64,000 nucleotides of DNA, taken from the NCBI RefSeq assembly GCF_009192775.1, contig NZ_VTFX01000001.1, forward strand, positions 1,178,001 to 1,242,000, read 5' to 3'. This stretch comes from Arthrobacter yangruifuii (GTDB lineage: Bacteria > Actinomycetota > Actinomycetes > Actinomycetales > Micrococcaceae). The translations under genes were made by a program, and so were the position numbers. How positions within the stretch are numbered: the first letter of the stretch is position 1; every line of letters starts with the position of its first letter. The notes below the pieces were generated by a model that was not told the DNA's origin, did not search any database, and saw only the letters and a list, made by a program, of their open reading frames with translations. This document shows positions 30,344-39,481 of the stretch, piece after piece.

Positions 30344-30751
30344 GTGCTCCGGGACGGCCGGCACGGCAGCGACTGCCGCGGCGCGGACCGGGATCGTGGA
30401 TCCGCCGTCGTTGATTTCGTCCTGGTGGGAGCGCTGGTGAGCCTGGTGTTCATGGCCGTGATCCAGCTGGCACTGGTGCTGCACGTGCGCAACACGCTGA
30501 TTGACGCCGCCGCAACCGGAGCGCGCTACGGGACCCTGGCGGACCGCAGCCCGGCGGACGGCGTCGAGCGCGCGGTGTCCCTGATCGGCGGGGCGCTCGG
30601 GGAGGGCTATGCCGCGGATGTCACCTATGCGGAGCAGACCGTTGACGGGGCGCGGCTGCTGGAGATCACGGTGCGGGCACCGCTGCCGGTGCTCGGGTTC
30701 ATTGGTCCCGGCGGCGGAATCGAGGTGCGGGGACATGCGGCTCTGCCGTGA
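30344..30751 (+). CDS. TadE-like pilus assembly protein
   Basis: A 135-residue pseudopilin-like protein. A short basic/polar N-terminus is followed by GSAVVDFVLVGALVSLVFMA (TadE-type helix with the conserved small residues and acidic Asp), then VLHVRNTLIDAAATGARYG and a C-terminal beta-rich part. The GTG at 30344 is the only start codon in this frame between the previous gene's stop and the membrane helix. GGAGG at 30324-30328 is 15 bases upstream, an unusually long spacing, so translational coupling to the previous gene is likely. It overlaps the next gene by 17 bp. Confidence 0.82.
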   Translation: MLRDGRHGSDCRGADRDRGSAVVDFVLVGALVSLVFMAVIQLALVLHVRNTLIDAAATGARYGTLADRSPADGVERAVSLIGGALGEGYAADVTYAEQTVDGARLLEITVRAPLPVLGFIGPGGGIEVRGHAALP

Positions 30752-31202
30752 GGCGTCCGGGCTCCGGGCGGAATCCGTCCGGGCGGACTCCCAGCCGGAA
30801 GCCGGGGAAGAGGGGAGCGCCGTCGTCGAATTCATTTTCCTGGGCCTGCTCCTGCTGGTGCCGGTGGTGTACCTGGTGATAGCCGTCGGCCAGGTCCAGG
30901 CGGCATCATTCGCGGCGGTCGGGGCTGCCGACGCGGCAGCTGCGGTCTACGCCGGCGCCCCGGATGCGGAGGCCGCGGAGAAGAATGCGGCCGACGCCGC
31001 CGGGCTCGCCCTGGGCGACTTCGGATTGGAGGCGGACGCCATGCTGATGGACATCAGATGTTCCGACACCTGCCTGGCGCCCGGCTCGACCGTCACGGTC
31101 AGCATCCGGGTCGAGGTGCCCCTTCCCGGGCTTCCGTGGACCTCCGGATCGCCGGTAGTGGTGGATTCCGAGTCCACGCAGATTGTGGAGCGGTTCGGAT
31201 GA
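30735..31202 (+). CDS. second TadE-like pilus assembly protein
   Basis: A 155-residue pseudopilin-like protein. The N-terminal charged region (residues 1-29) ends in EEGSAVVEFIFLGLLLLVPV, a TadE helix with the pilin-like Glu, and continues VYLVIAVGQVQAASFAAVGA. The C-terminal half has a disulfide-like Cys pair (IRCSDTCLAPG). The ATG at 30735 lies inside the end of the previous gene, with GGTGCGG nearby. The stop overlaps the TadG-like start (ATGA). Paired TadE genes are usual in actinobacterial Tad loci. Confidence 0.85.
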   Translation: MRLCREASGLRAESVRADSQPEAGEEGSAVVEFIFLGLLLLVPVVYLVIAVGQVQAASFAAVGAADAAAAVYAGAPDAEAAEKNAADAAGLALGDFGLEADAMLMDIRCSDTCLAPGSTVTVSIRVEVPLPGLPWTSGSPVVVDSESTQIVERFG

Positions 31203-31684
31203 ACCGCGCGTTCCACCCGGGTCTCCGGACCGGACCGGCAGGCAGCCCGCGGCAGGACAATGACCTGGGGCAGGTGGGCGTGCTGATCATCGGATACGCC
31301 CTGTTGGCACTGCTCACGGTCACGGTGGTGATGGCCGCGTCCTCCGTCTATCTCGGGCAGAAGAAGCTGCTCTCGGCTGCTGACGGCGCGGCGGTGGCGG
31401 CGGCGGACACCTTCTCACTGGGGGAAGACGCAGCGGGAGCCGGTCCCGCTGCGGTGCTGGAAGCCGACGCCGTGCGCAGCGCGGCCCGCAGCTATCTCAC
31501 CGTCACGGGGGCGCCGGCGCGGTTCAGCGACCTGGCCGTGGCACAGGAAACCGGCACAGTGGACGGCCGCACGGCCCGCGTGGTGCTGACGGCCAGGGTC
31601 CATCCGCCGATAGTGAATTTCCTGGTGCCGGACGGCATTTCGATCACCGCGGTCAGTGAAGCCAGGGCACGGCTGCTGCAGTGA
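31199..31684 (+). CDS. TadG-like / Rv3654c-like pilus-associated protein
   Basis: A 161-residue protein with an N-terminal polar stretch, QVGVLIIGYALLALLTVTVV as a membrane helix (residues 24-45), and then QKKLLSAADGAAVAAADTFS, the sequence that typically follows the helix in TadG/Rv3654c-type proteins. The soluble remainder has a predicted beta-rich character. The ATG overlaps the upstream stop by four bases. It is the last gene of the pilus operon, and the convergent small gene at 31721 begins 36 bp further on. Confidence 0.83.
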   Translation: MNRAFHPGLRTGPAGSPRQDNDLGQVGVLIIGYALLALLTVTVVMAASSVYLGQKKLLSAADGAAVAAADTFSLGEDAAGAGPAAVLEADAVRSAARSYLTVTGAPARFSDLAVAQETGTVDGRTARVVLTARVHPPIVNFLVPDGISITAVSEARARLLQ

Positions 31685-31720
31685 CCTTCGGGAGGCAGCG
31701 GCGACGGTGCAGTCCCCGGA

Positions 31721-32011
31721 CTATGAGGCCTTCCGCTCCTGAGCCTCCCGGGCCTCCCGGGCCGGCCCATGGCCCCAGCCTCCGTGGTCGATGTCCAGGA
31801 TCCGGCCGTCCTCGCCGTAGCAGATGGTCACGGGCTCGCCGAACTGTTCACAGTCGCGGTCCGGGCACTTGTCCTTCATATTGCCCACGTACTCGTTGGA
31901 GAAGTGCTGCTCCCACTCGTCCACTTTCCCCATGGCCCAGGGATCCCCCTGCTCCGCAAGGTCGTTGAGTTCGTCCAGGGTGTACATGCGTCCGCGCTCG
32001 GGATGGGTCAA
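31721..32011 (-). CDS. conserved hypothetical protein
   Basis: A 96-residue soluble acidic protein from the TTG at 32011 (AAGGAG six to seven bases upstream). An internal ATG at 31987 (MYTLDELNDLAEQ) is the alternative start. No domain recognised. It contains CPDRDC, a CxxxxC pair near residue 48, and GEPVTICYGEDGRILDIDHG near 58. Trp and Asp residues are unusually frequent. It stands alone between the pilus operon and prfB. Confidence 0.75.
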   Translation of the reverse strand: MTHPERGRMYTLDELNDLAEQGDPWAMGKVDEWEQHFSNEYVGNMKDKCPDRDCEQFGEPVTICYGEDGRILDIDHGGWGHGPAREAREAQERKAS

Positions 32012-32181
32012 GTCGGGCTCCTTCGACAGGGCGGTACATATTGGCGTATCTGTCCTTTTAATCTAACGCCGGCCACCTGCACTCCGGCCCGCATCAGCCC
32101 GGCGCGTCCCGCTCTTCCGGTGCCCGGCACGACGACGGCGGCGGGCGGCGGCACAGGGACATGGCGTAGGCTGTAAGCACC

Positions 32182-33300
32182 ATGGCAGAAATAGATTTTC
32201 CCGCAGAAATCCGCGCCCTCCGCTCCACCTTCGCCTCCATTGAAGAGGTCTCGGACGTGGCAAAGATCAAAGAGGACATCGAAGAGCTCAGCGAGATGGC
32301 CGGTGTTCCCGACCTCTGGGACGACCCCGCCGAAGCGCAGAAGGTCACCTCCAAGCTCTCGCACCGCCAGTCGGAGCTGGAACGCCTGCAGACCATCGAG
32401 TCCCGCATCGACGACCTTGAGGTCATGGTGGAGCTGGCCCAGGACGAGGCAGACGCCGAGACCAGGGCCGAAGCGGTCACGGAGCTGGAATCCCTGCGCA
32501 AATCCCTGTCGCAGCTGGAAGTGGTCACCCTGCTCTCCGGCGAATACGACGAACGCGAAGCGGTGGTCACCATCCGCTCCGGCGCCGGGGGAGTGGACGC
32601 CGCAGACTTCGCCGAGATGCTGCTGCGGATGTACCTGCGCTGGGCCGAACGCCACGGGTACCCCACCACTGTCTTGGATACGTCCTACGCCGAAGAGGCC
32701 GGCCTGAAGTCCGCCACCTTCGAGGTCAAGGCCCCCTACGCCTTCGGCACACTGGTGGTGGAGGCCGGGACGCACCGCCTGGTCCGCATCAGCCCGTTCG
32801 ATAACCAGGGCCGCCGGCAGACCTCCTTTGCCGCGGTTGAGGTGATCCCGCTGATTGCCCCCACGGACCACATCGACATCCCGGACAACGAAATCCGCGT
32901 AGATGTCTTCCGCTCCTCGGGCCCCGGCGGCCAGTCCGTGAACACCACCGACTCCGCCGTCCGGCTCACCCACCTTCCCACCGGCACGGTGGTCTCCATG
33001 CAGAACGAAAAGTCGCAGCTGCAGAACCGTGCCGCGGCCATGCGGGTGCTGCAGTCCCGCCTGCTGCTGCTGAAGAAGGAACAGGAGGACGCTGAGAAGA
33101 AGGCGTTCGCCGGAGATGTGAAGGCTTCCTGGGGCGACCAGATGCGCTCCTACGTGCTCAACCCGTATCAGATGGTCAAGGACCTGCGCACCGAGCACGA
33201 GGTGGGCAACACCTCCGCCGTGTTCGACGGCGAGATTGACGACTTCATCGACGCCGGCATCCGCTGGCGCGCGCACGGCAGCGTGTCGGCCCGCAAGTAG
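32182..33300 (+). CDS. prfB: peptide chain release factor 2
   Basis: Recognises UGA and UAA and triggers peptide release on the ribosome. 372 residues. An N-terminal helical domain is followed by the codon-recognition loop region and the universal [18 protein letters not shown] motif near residue 248, whose GGQ contacts the peptidyl-transferase centre. The ATG at 32182 opens a single continuous frame. The in-frame UGA and slippery CUUUGA that give autoregulatory +1 frameshifting in many bacteria are absent. In related genomes prfB directly precedes ftsE, but here an opposite-strand gene intervenes. Confidence 0.97.
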   Translation: MAEIDFPAEIRALRSTFASIEEVSDVAKIKEDIEELSEMAGVPDLWDDPAEAQKVTSKLSHRQSELERLQTIESRIDDLEVMVELAQDEADAETRAEAVTELESLRKSLSQLEVVTLLSGEYDEREAVVTIRSGAGGVDAADFAEMLLRMYLRWAERHGYPTTVLDTSYAEEAGLKSATFEVKAPYAFGTLVVEAGTHRLVRISPFDNQGRRQTSFAAVEVIPLIAPTDHIDIPDNEIRVDVFRSSGPGGQSVNTTDSAVRLTHLPTGTVVSMQNEKSQLQNRAAAMRVLQSRLLLLKKEQEDAEKKAFAGDVKASWGDQMRSYVLNPYQMVKDLRTEHEVGNTSAVFDGEIDDFIDAGIRWRAHGSVSARK

Positions 33301-33332
33301 GCCGCTGCGGGCGGGGCCACCCGGCGCCGCCC

Positions 33333-33400
33333 GGCTGGAAGCACCAGGCTGGAAGCACCAGGCTAGAAACACCGCCCGGCCGGGAACACCGCCCGGCTAG
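33333..33400. repeat. short tandem repeats in intergenic region
   Basis: Two exact copies of a 14-mer (GGCTGGAAGCACCA at 33333-33346 and 33347-33360) run into a degenerate third copy. Two copies of AACACCGCCCGGC follow at about 33368-33380 and 33385-33397. The tract fills most of the gap between the prfB stop and the convergent acyltransferase stop. Confidence 0.85.
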
Positions 33401-35583
33401 AGGCCCAGCCCGGTGCGCAGCGGCTGCACCAGGGTCCGGGCGAAGGTATCGGTCATGTGGTTGTCCCGGTAGACCACGACGTTGCCGACAACGCCCGGGC
33501 ACCGTTCCTCTTCGCAGAAGTAGTCCGTCAGGTCGACGCTGACGCTGTTGTCCAGCAGTTCGGCTGCGTCCATCAGGGGATCATCCTGGACGGCAAGGCC
33601 GGACCGGGGCACGAAGCAATCGTCCGCGTTGTCCTCAGTGTTCAGGCAGTCGGGGATGCTGAATCCCGGATAGGGAAGGTCGGCGATGACGCCGACGCGG
33701 ATGCCTGCCTCCTCGAGCGGTTCCAGCACCTTCTGGTACCCGTCCACGGCACGGCTCCCGGAGTCCCAGCTCCAGCCAAGGGCGTCCTCATAGCTGTCCG
33801 GCCGCATGGCAGACGTGACCACGAGTTCGGGCTCGATTTCCAGGATGTCCTGAACGGTTTCCAGGTTCTGGGCAGCGCATGCCGTGTAGGTGAGCGATTT
33901 GCTGTGCAGCGGTTCGGCGCTGAACGGGCACCCGTTGCGGGTCAGGACATAGAGCCGGTAGCCCTCTTCCCGTGCAACTTCGTCCAGCGGTGTCATGTAC
34001 TGCGCTGCATGGGAATCTCCCACCAGGACTACCGCCCTGGCACCGTCGGCGTCCCCGAATACACAGTCCTCGTAGGACGTTTTCGCCGGTTCGTAGACCT
34101 TGCAGGCATCATCAAAGACCGGCATATCCGCCGCTGCGGCCTCGGGTGCCGGCCGCAGCGCCTGGTCTTCGGGCACTGCTGCGGGGTTCTGGGAGTCAAA
34201 AGCCATGGCGCCGGGATAAGGGCCGGAATCGTATTCCGCAGTCAGGCCGGTGATTTTCTGCTGGACAAGCCCGTAGGGTACGGCGGCCGCGGCAACCGGA
34301 ACCGCGATCAGGACCGCCGCGAGTGCATACGCCGCGCGGTCCGTGACCTTCCCGGCCCCCGGGCGGCCCGCGGAACCGGTTTTCCCGCGGGCACGGCGGA
34401 ACGGTTTCTCAATGAACCGCGTTGACAGCACGGCCAAAAGGACACTGGCGGCAGCAATGGCGGCGCCTGCGGCCAGCCCCGGAGTACGGCCGAGGAAATA
34501 CACGGTGAACACGGTGACCGGCCAATGCCACAGGTACAGGGAATAGGAAATGTCCCCTGCATAAACCACCGGCCGCAGTGACTGCCACCAGCCGGCCGAG
34601 ATCCACGGTGCGGCGGACCGGCCGCCCTGGCCGGCGAGGAGACACAGTGCAGCTCCCGCCGTGGGGACCAGCGCCACCCATCCGGGAAAGGACATTGCCG
34701 TGGAAAAACCGAACGCCGCCGCGAATACCAGCACCATCCCGGCCCATCCGAAAACGGTGGATAGCCGCCGCGGCAGGGCTCCGCCGGCCGCCGTGAGTGC
34801 CAGGATTCCGCCGAGGCCGAGTTCCCAGATCCGGGTGGTGGTAAAGAAATAGGCCAGGCCGGGGTCCGACGTCGAGAACTGTACCGAGTGGATGAAGGAC
34901 ACTGCCGAGACACCGCAGATCACAGCCAGTCCCACGGCGGACATGCCGGCGCGGATCTTCAGGGCACGCGCGGCGGCGGCTGCGGCGAGCAGGAGTACAG
35001 GTACTACCAGGTAGAACTGTTCCTCCACCGCCAGGGACCAGTAATGCTGCAGCGGGGACACAGCTGCCGTGGCCCCGGCGTAGCTGGTGGTGCTGAAGGC
35101 CTGGTTCCAGTTCTGGACATTCAGGCTCGACGCCGCAACATCCCGGGCTACCCCCTGCCACCGCGCCTCCGGGAAGAGGAGCACCGTCGCGGCCAGGGTA
35201 GCGAGCAGGACCGTTGCCGCCGCGGGAAGCAGCCGGCGGATCCGCCGGGCGTAAAAGGATGCCAGCGCGATGGTTGAGGTGGCGTGGAGTTCCCGGACCA
35301 GGGACCAGACAATCAGATAGCCGGATATCACGAAGAAGACGTCCACGCCCACAAAGCCGCCCGGCAGGGCGTCGGGCCAGATGTGGTAAATCATCACCAG
35401 CACGACGGCGAGGGCGCGCAGGCCTTGAATGTCCCGGCGGGTACCGGTGGAACCGCGGGGGCTGCTGCGCAGGGCATGGCGTCCCCGGCCGGCTGTGCGG
35501 GGGTGCCCGGCCAGGTCCGGTGATCCCGGAATCCCGGCAATGGCTTCGGCGTCGGGAGCTGCTCCGGTGGAAACTGTGGGCAC
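33397..35583 (-). CDS. membrane acyltransferase with C-terminal SGNH domain (OafA-like)
   Basis: A 728-residue protein of the same architecture as the gene at 2709. A polar N-terminus of about 50 residues (GTG start) leads into RRDIQGLRALAVVLVMIYHI (putative catalytic His). Next come GGFVGVDVFFVISGYLI, RRIRRLLPAAATVLL and HYWSLAVEEQFYLVVPVLLL, all canonical acyltransferase-3 motifs. After the last helix (near residue 430) the SGNH-like domain has VVLVGDSHAAQYM and ends with VVYRDNHMTDTFA. Unlike the 2709 protein it keeps the usual GDSH block. It is placed opposite to prfB and ftsE inside an otherwise conserved gene block. Confidence 0.92.
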   Translation of the reverse strand: MPTVSTGAAPDAEAIAGIPGSPDLAGHPRTAGRGRHALRSSPRGSTGTRRDIQGLRALAVVLVMIYHIWPDALPGGFVGVDVFFVISGYLIVWSLVRELHATSTIALASFYARRIRRLLPAAATVLLATLAATVLLFPEARWQGVARDVAASSLNVQNWNQAFSTTSYAGATAAVSPLQHYWSLAVEEQFYLVVPVLLLAAAAAARALKIRAGMSAVGLAVICGVSAVSFIHSVQFSTSDPGLAYFFTTTRIWELGLGGILALTAAGGALPRRLSTVFGWAGMVLVFAAAFGFSTAMSFPGWVALVPTAGAALCLLAGQGGRSAAPWISAGWWQSLRPVVYAGDISYSLYLWHWPVTVFTVYFLGRTPGLAAGAAIAAASVLLAVLSTRFIEKPFRRARGKTGSAGRPGAGKVTDRAAYALAAVLIAVPVAAAAVPYGLVQQKITGLTAEYDSGPYPGAMAFDSQNPAAVPEDQALRPAPEAAAADMPVFDDACKVYEPAKTSYEDCVFGDADGARAVVLVGDSHAAQYMTPLDEVAREEGYRLYVLTRNGCPFSAEPLHSKSLTYTACAAQNLETVQDILEIEPELVVTSAMRPDSYEDALGWSWDSGSRAVDGYQKVLEPLEEAGIRVGVIADLPYPGFSIPDCLNTEDNADDCFVPRSGLAVQDDPLMDAAELLDNSVSVDLTDYFCEEERCPGVVGNVVVYRDNHMTDTFARTLVQPLRTGLGL

Positions 35584-35751
35584 CGCAGGACTCTACCGCA
35601 TGAGGTGCCCCCTTTTCGGCCTGATGTGCACTCCGACACGCACGGTGGGGTTGTGGCTCACTCCGTGGAAGGTGGTTATAGTCGAGAAGCCGGTGCCCAT
35701 ACCCCGAACCAAGGCCCGTGTCTCCGGCCGCTTCATGGGCACTAAGTAGTG

Positions 35752-36492
35752 ATGATCACTTTCGACAATGTCACCAAGCTTTATGACCGGAAATCCCGGC
35801 CCGCGCTCAACTCGGTCAGCCTCGATGTGGACCGCGGCGAGTTCGTTTTCCTGGTGGGCGCTTCCGGCTCCGGTAAATCGACCTTTATCCGGTTGATCAT
35901 GAAAGAGGAACATGCCACCAGGGGCACGGTCTACGTGGCCGGTGCCAACGTGGCGCGGATCCCGAGCTGGCGGGTGCCGCGGCTGCGCCGTGGAATCGGC
36001 GTCGTTTTCCAGGATTTCCGCCTGCTGCCCAATAAGACGGTTTTTGCGAACGTTGCCTTCGCTATGCAGGTGATCGGGCGCAGCCGTGCCGTGATCCGCG
36101 ATTCCGTTCCCGAAGTCCTTCGGACCGTGGGACTGGAGGGCAAGGACAGCCGGTTACCGCACGAACTTTCCGGCGGAGAGCAGCAGCGCGTCGCCATTGC
36201 CCGGGCCATTGTCAACAAGCCGGGCATCCTGCTTGCGGATGAGCCCACCGGAAACCTCGACCCCACCACTTCACTGGGCATCATGAAGGTGCTGGACCGG
36301 ATCAACCAGAACGGCACCACAGTGGTGATGGCCACGCACGACGACGACATTGTCAACGCGATGCGTAAACGCGTGGTGGAACTGCGCAGCGGCAAGATCA
36401 TCCGCGATGAGCAGGAAGGCATTTACCTGGGTGAACCGGCTCCGGACCGGGAACCGGGCAACGGCCGCCTGGAGAGCGGGGTATCCGAGTGA
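35752..36492 (+). CDS. ftsE: cell division ATP-binding protein FtsE
   Basis: ATPase of the FtsEX complex at the division septum, which transmits ATP hydrolysis to a periplasmic or extracellular peptidoglycan hydrolase. The ATG at 35752 gives 246 residues starting [12 protein letters not shown]. The GTG at 35749 is adjacent and in frame. Motifs are Walker [14 protein letters not shown] near residue 37, signature [15 protein letters not shown] near 139, Walker [13 protein letters not shown] near 160 and switch His in MATHDDD near 192. It overlaps ftsX by four bases. Confidence 0.96.
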   Translation: MITFDNVTKLYDRKSRPALNSVSLDVDRGEFVFLVGASGSGKSTFIRLIMKEEHATRGTVYVAGANVARIPSWRVPRLRRGIGVVFQDFRLLPNKTVFANVAFAMQVIGRSRAVIRDSVPEVLRTVGLEGKDSRLPHELSGGEQQRVAIARAIVNKPGILLADEPTGNLDPTTSLGIMKVLDRINQNGTTVVMATHDDDIVNAMRKRVVELRSGKIIRDEQEGIYLGEPAPDREPGNGRLESGVSE

Positions 36493-37391
36493 GGCTCGCA
36501 TTTGTCCTGGGTGAAATCGGCTCCGGCCTGCGCCGGAACCTTTCCATGGTGGTTTCCGTCATCCTGGTGACCTTCGTGTCGCTGACCTTCGTGGGGGCCG
36601 CCGGGCTGCTGCAGCTGCAGATCGGGCAGATGAAGGGCTACTGGTATGACCGCGTGCAGGTTGCCGTCTACCTGTGCACGGACAACGACACTTCCGCTTC
36701 CTGTGCCTCCGGAGCCGTCACCGACGAGCAGCGGGCAGCCATTGAGGCGGACCTGCGGGCGGACCGGTACGTGGAGTCCGTGGAGTATGAAGACCAGGAA
36801 ACAGCACTGACCCATTTCCGTGAGCAGTTCGCCAACTCGCCGATCGTAGACAGCATCACGGCCGGGATGCTCCCCGAATCCTTCCGGGTGTCCCTGGTGG
36901 ATCCGGAAAAATACGAGGTCATCAACGAGGCGTTCTCCTCCAAGCCGGGCGTCGAGTCGGTCAGCGACCAGCGCGAGCTGTTCGAAAAAATGTTCACTTA
37001 CCTGAACCTCGCCTCGGTGGCCGCCTTGTCCATTGCCGGCGTCATGCTGGTCTGTGCCATCCTGCTGATCGCCACCACCATCCGGCTCTCAGCCTTCAGC
37101 CGGCGGCGGGAAACGGGCATCATGCGCCTGGTCGGCGCATCCAAAGCGGTCATCCAGCTGCCGTTCGTGCTGGAGGGCGTCATAGCCGCCGTCATCGGCG
37201 CGGTCCTGGCGTCCGCGGCCCTCTGGAGCACCGCACACTTCTTTATCGGCGCCCTGGCCCGCCAGTACCCCACGACGGCGTTCATCTCCTCGGAACAGGT
37301 CCTGTATCTAACCCCCCTATTACTTGTTCTCGGGGCGCTGCTGGCCGGAGTATCCTCGCTCTTGACACTCCGCCGCTACCTGAAGGTCTAG
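36489..37391 (+). CDS. ftsX: cell division protein FtsX
   Basis: Membrane partner of FtsE. 300 residues, GTG start overlapping ftsE (GTGA). The topology is the family's: one N-terminal helix (residues 19-42), a large extracellular loop (about 43-170) with a Cys pair in [15 protein letters not shown], and then three helices near 173-195, 222-245 and 272-295. The loop is the part that binds and activates a cell-wall hydrolase. The next gene encodes a coiled-coil M23 peptidase, the kind of protein FtsX regulates in other bacteria. Confidence 0.96.
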   Translation: MRLAFVLGEIGSGLRRNLSMVVSVILVTFVSLTFVGAAGLLQLQIGQMKGYWYDRVQVAVYLCTDNDTSASCASGAVTDEQRAAIEADLRADRYVESVEYEDQETALTHFREQFANSPIVDSITAGMLPESFRVSLVDPEKYEVINEAFSSKPGVESVSDQRELFEKMFTYLNLASVAALSIAGVMLVCAILLIATTIRLSAFSRRRETGIMRLVGASKAVIQLPFVLEGVIAAVIGAVLASAALWSTAHFFIGALARQYPTTAFISSEQVLYLTPLLLVLGALLAGVSSLLTLRRYLKV

Positions 37392-37441
37392 AGTCATGAG
37401 CACTGGGAAGACAATGCTGAAGATCATGGAGAGTCTCGTCA

Positions 37442-38845
37442 ATGGATAATGCTGTGCCCAAACGGAGTGGACGTGCACCCGCGTCCCGGGCTCTGGCGGC
37501 CGCTGCCGCCATCCTGTCCCTGACGCTTTCCGTTGCATTCAGCAGCACCGCCAGCGCCGACGAGCTGGAGGACCGCAAGGCGGCCATCGAAGCCGAGAAG
37601 GACAAGGTCCATCAGGATTACGAGTACCTCGGTGAGGACATTGCCGAGACGGTGGCCAAGCTCAACGTCTACAAGGGCCTGCTTCCCGGCGCCCAGCAGC
37701 AGCTCGCCGACGCGGAATCCCGGGTTGACAGTGCTGCCGGCAAGGTCAGTGCCTTGAACGAACGCGTGGCCCTCGCCCAGGACACCCACGAGACAATCAC
37801 GGCGCAGATCACCAAGGACCGCGAGGACATCGCGGCCACCGAAAAAACGATCGGCCAGATCGCCTCCCAGGCGTACAAAAACGGCGGCGTCCCGTCCACT
37901 CTCTCCCTGATGTTCGGTGCCAAGGGCGCCGACAGCCTCAGCGATTCGCTCGGCATGGCGGAACAGGCGCTCAAGGGCCAGAACGCCGCCGTGGAAAAGC
38001 TTTCCCAGCAGAACGCCAACAACGTGAACTCCGAGGCCCGGCTCGAAGCCGTGTCGGAAGAGATCAACAAGCTCAAGGCCCAGGCCGAAGAAGCGCTCGC
38101 CGCTGAGCAGTCCGCACGTGACGCGGCCGCGGCGGAGAAGCAGAAAGTGGATGACCTCGTTGCCCAGACCTCGGCAATGAACCAGGAGCTGGAGGCGCAG
38201 AAACCGAAGCTGCAGGCCCAGATGGCCACCCTGGAAAAGGAAAGCGCGCAGGTGACTGCCGATATTGCAGAGCAGCAGCGGGTCCTGCTGGAGGAATACC
38301 GCAAGCGCGAACAGGCACGGATTGATGCCGAGAACCAGGCCGCCGCCGAAGCAGCGGCCCGGAACAACCGGCCCGCACCGCCGGTCGCCACTGTTCCCCG
38401 GCCCGGCAGCCCGTCCTCCTTCGGGCTGCGGTACCCGGTCAACGGAGCCCCGGTCTCCTCCGGATTCGGCTGGAGGGCCACCCCTCCCGGATCCATCGAT
38501 TTCTTCGGCAACGGCGGTTACCTGCACTCCGGCATCGACTTCGCCCCTGCCTGCGGCACCCCTGTCTATGCCCCCGCCGCGGGACAGGTGTGGCGGGCGG
38601 ATCAGGGCGGCGGAGAAATGATCGGCACCGGCAACCGGATTGTCCTCAATCACGGCGTGGTGGGCGGCAACGTCCTGGCGACCAACTTCTACCACCTCAA
38701 CGGGTTCGCCGTCTCCGTGGGGCAGTGGGTCAACCAGGGACAGCTGATCGGCTACGTCGGAAGCACGGGGAACTCGACCGGCTGCCACCTGCACTTCGAG
38801 ACGGTGCTGAACGGTGAACTCGTTGACCCGATGGGGCTGCTGTAG
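37442..38845 (+). CDS. secreted coiled-coil M23 peptidase, EnvC-like
   Basis: Secreted peptidoglycan hydrolase or hydrolase activator, 467 residues, ATG start 50 bp after ftsX. Signal peptide: basic start, [23 protein letters not shown] long coiled coil (about 35-290) is rich in Glu/Lys/Ala/Gln and split by a loop ([20 protein letters not shown]). A Pro-rich linker precedes the M23/LytM domain (about 340-467). The zinc ligands look intact: [11 protein letters not shown] (H-x3-D) and CHLHFE (HxH). The coiled coil would dock on the FtsX loop and release the hydrolase at the septum (inference from the EnvC/PcsB/RipC paradigm). A TACAAT -10-like element for smpB begins within four bases after its stop. 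Confidence 0.92.
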   Translation: MDNAVPKRSGRAPASRALAAAAAILSLTLSVAFSSTASADELEDRKAAIEAEKDKVHQDYEYLGEDIAETVAKLNVYKGLLPGAQQQLADAESRVDSAAGKVSALNERVALAQDTHETITAQITKDREDIAATEKTIGQIASQAYKNGGVPSTLSLMFGAKGADSLSDSLGMAEQALKGQNAAVEKLSQQNANNVNSEARLEAVSEEINKLKAQAEEALAAEQSARDAAAAEKQKVDDLVAQTSAMNQELEAQKPKLQAQMATLEKESAQVTADIAEQQRVLLEEYRKREQARIDAENQAAAEAAARNNRPAPPVATVPRPGSPSSFGLRYPVNGAPVSSGFGWRATPPGSIDFFGNGGYLHSGIDFAPACGTPVYAPAAGQVWRADQGGGEMIGTGNRIVLNHGVVGGNVLATNFYHLNGFAVSVGQWVNQGQLIGYVGSTGNSTGCHLHFETVLNGELVDPMGLL

Positions 38846-38889
38846 GCCTACAATGGAACTTTCGTTTCAACCTACTAAGGAGTTGCCCC

Positions 38890-39363
38890 GTGCCTAAGGA
38901 AAGTGGCCGTAAGGTAGTGGCCACCAATCGCAAGGCCCGGCACGACTACGAAATCCTCGACACCTACGAAGCCGGCATGGTTTTGATGGGCACCGAGGTG
39001 AAGTCGCTGCGTGAGGGCAGGGCTTCGCTGGTGGACGGGTTCGCGACGTTCTACAACAATGAGCTCTGGCTTGAAGCGGCCTATATTCCGGAATACCTCA
39101 ACGGCAGCTGGACCAACCACTCCGCCCGCCGCCGGCGCAAGCTGCTCCTGCACCGCGAGCAGCTGGAAAAGATTATGCGCAAGACCAGCGAGTCCGGGTT
39201 CACCATCGTGCCGCTGCAGCTGTATTTCCTGGACGGGCGGGCCAAGGTGGAGATCGCCGTCGCCCGCGGTAAACGGGAATATGACAAGCGCCAGACGCTG
39301 CGCGAGAAGCAGGACAACCGCGAAGCGCTGCGGGAAATGCGCGCGAAGAACCGCGGCGCGTAA
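38890..39363 (+). CDS. smpB: SsrA-binding protein SmpB
   Basis: Binds tmRNA and delivers it to stalled ribosomes. 157 residues, GTG start with AAGGAG upstream. Family features are [20 protein letters not shown] near residue 11, [14 protein letters not shown] near 37, and the basic C-terminal tail ([21 protein letters not shown]) that reaches the decoding centre. Its RNA partner ssrA starts 118 bp downstream. A possible promoter (TTGACC at 38823-38828 and TACAAT at 38849-38854, 20-base spacing) lies at the end of the preceding gene. Confidence 0.97.
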   Translation: MPKESGRKVVATNRKARHDYEILDTYEAGMVLMGTEVKSLREGRASLVDGFATFYNNELWLEAAYIPEYLNGSWTNHSARRRRKLLLHREQLEKIMRKTSESGFTIVPLQLYFLDGRAKVEIAVARGKREYDKRQTLREKQDNREALREMRAKNRGA

Positions 39364-39438
39364 GCGGAACCGCCGGCTCCGGCGTTCACCCGTTGTGATC
39401 TTCGGAATCCGGGTCCGAGCCGTCCCGGCATCATGCGC

Positions 39439-39444
39439 TACAAT
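39439..39444 (+). promoter_or_regulatory. putative -10 element upstream of ssrA
   Basis: TACAAT, a good sigma-70-type -10 hexamer, located 37 bases before the mature tmRNA 5' end. The expected -35 position has no recognisable TTGACA-like hexamer, so this rests on the -10 match and position alone. Confidence 0.45.
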
Positions 39445-39481
39445 AAGTGTTCCGGCTCCGGCCGGGTTGGTAACTCAATAA

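Noticed and set aside
37439-38794. 451-codon open frame antisense to the M23 peptidase
   Set aside because: The sense strand has a signal peptide, coiled coil and intact zinc site. The antisense product is a codon-bias mirror of the coiled coil.
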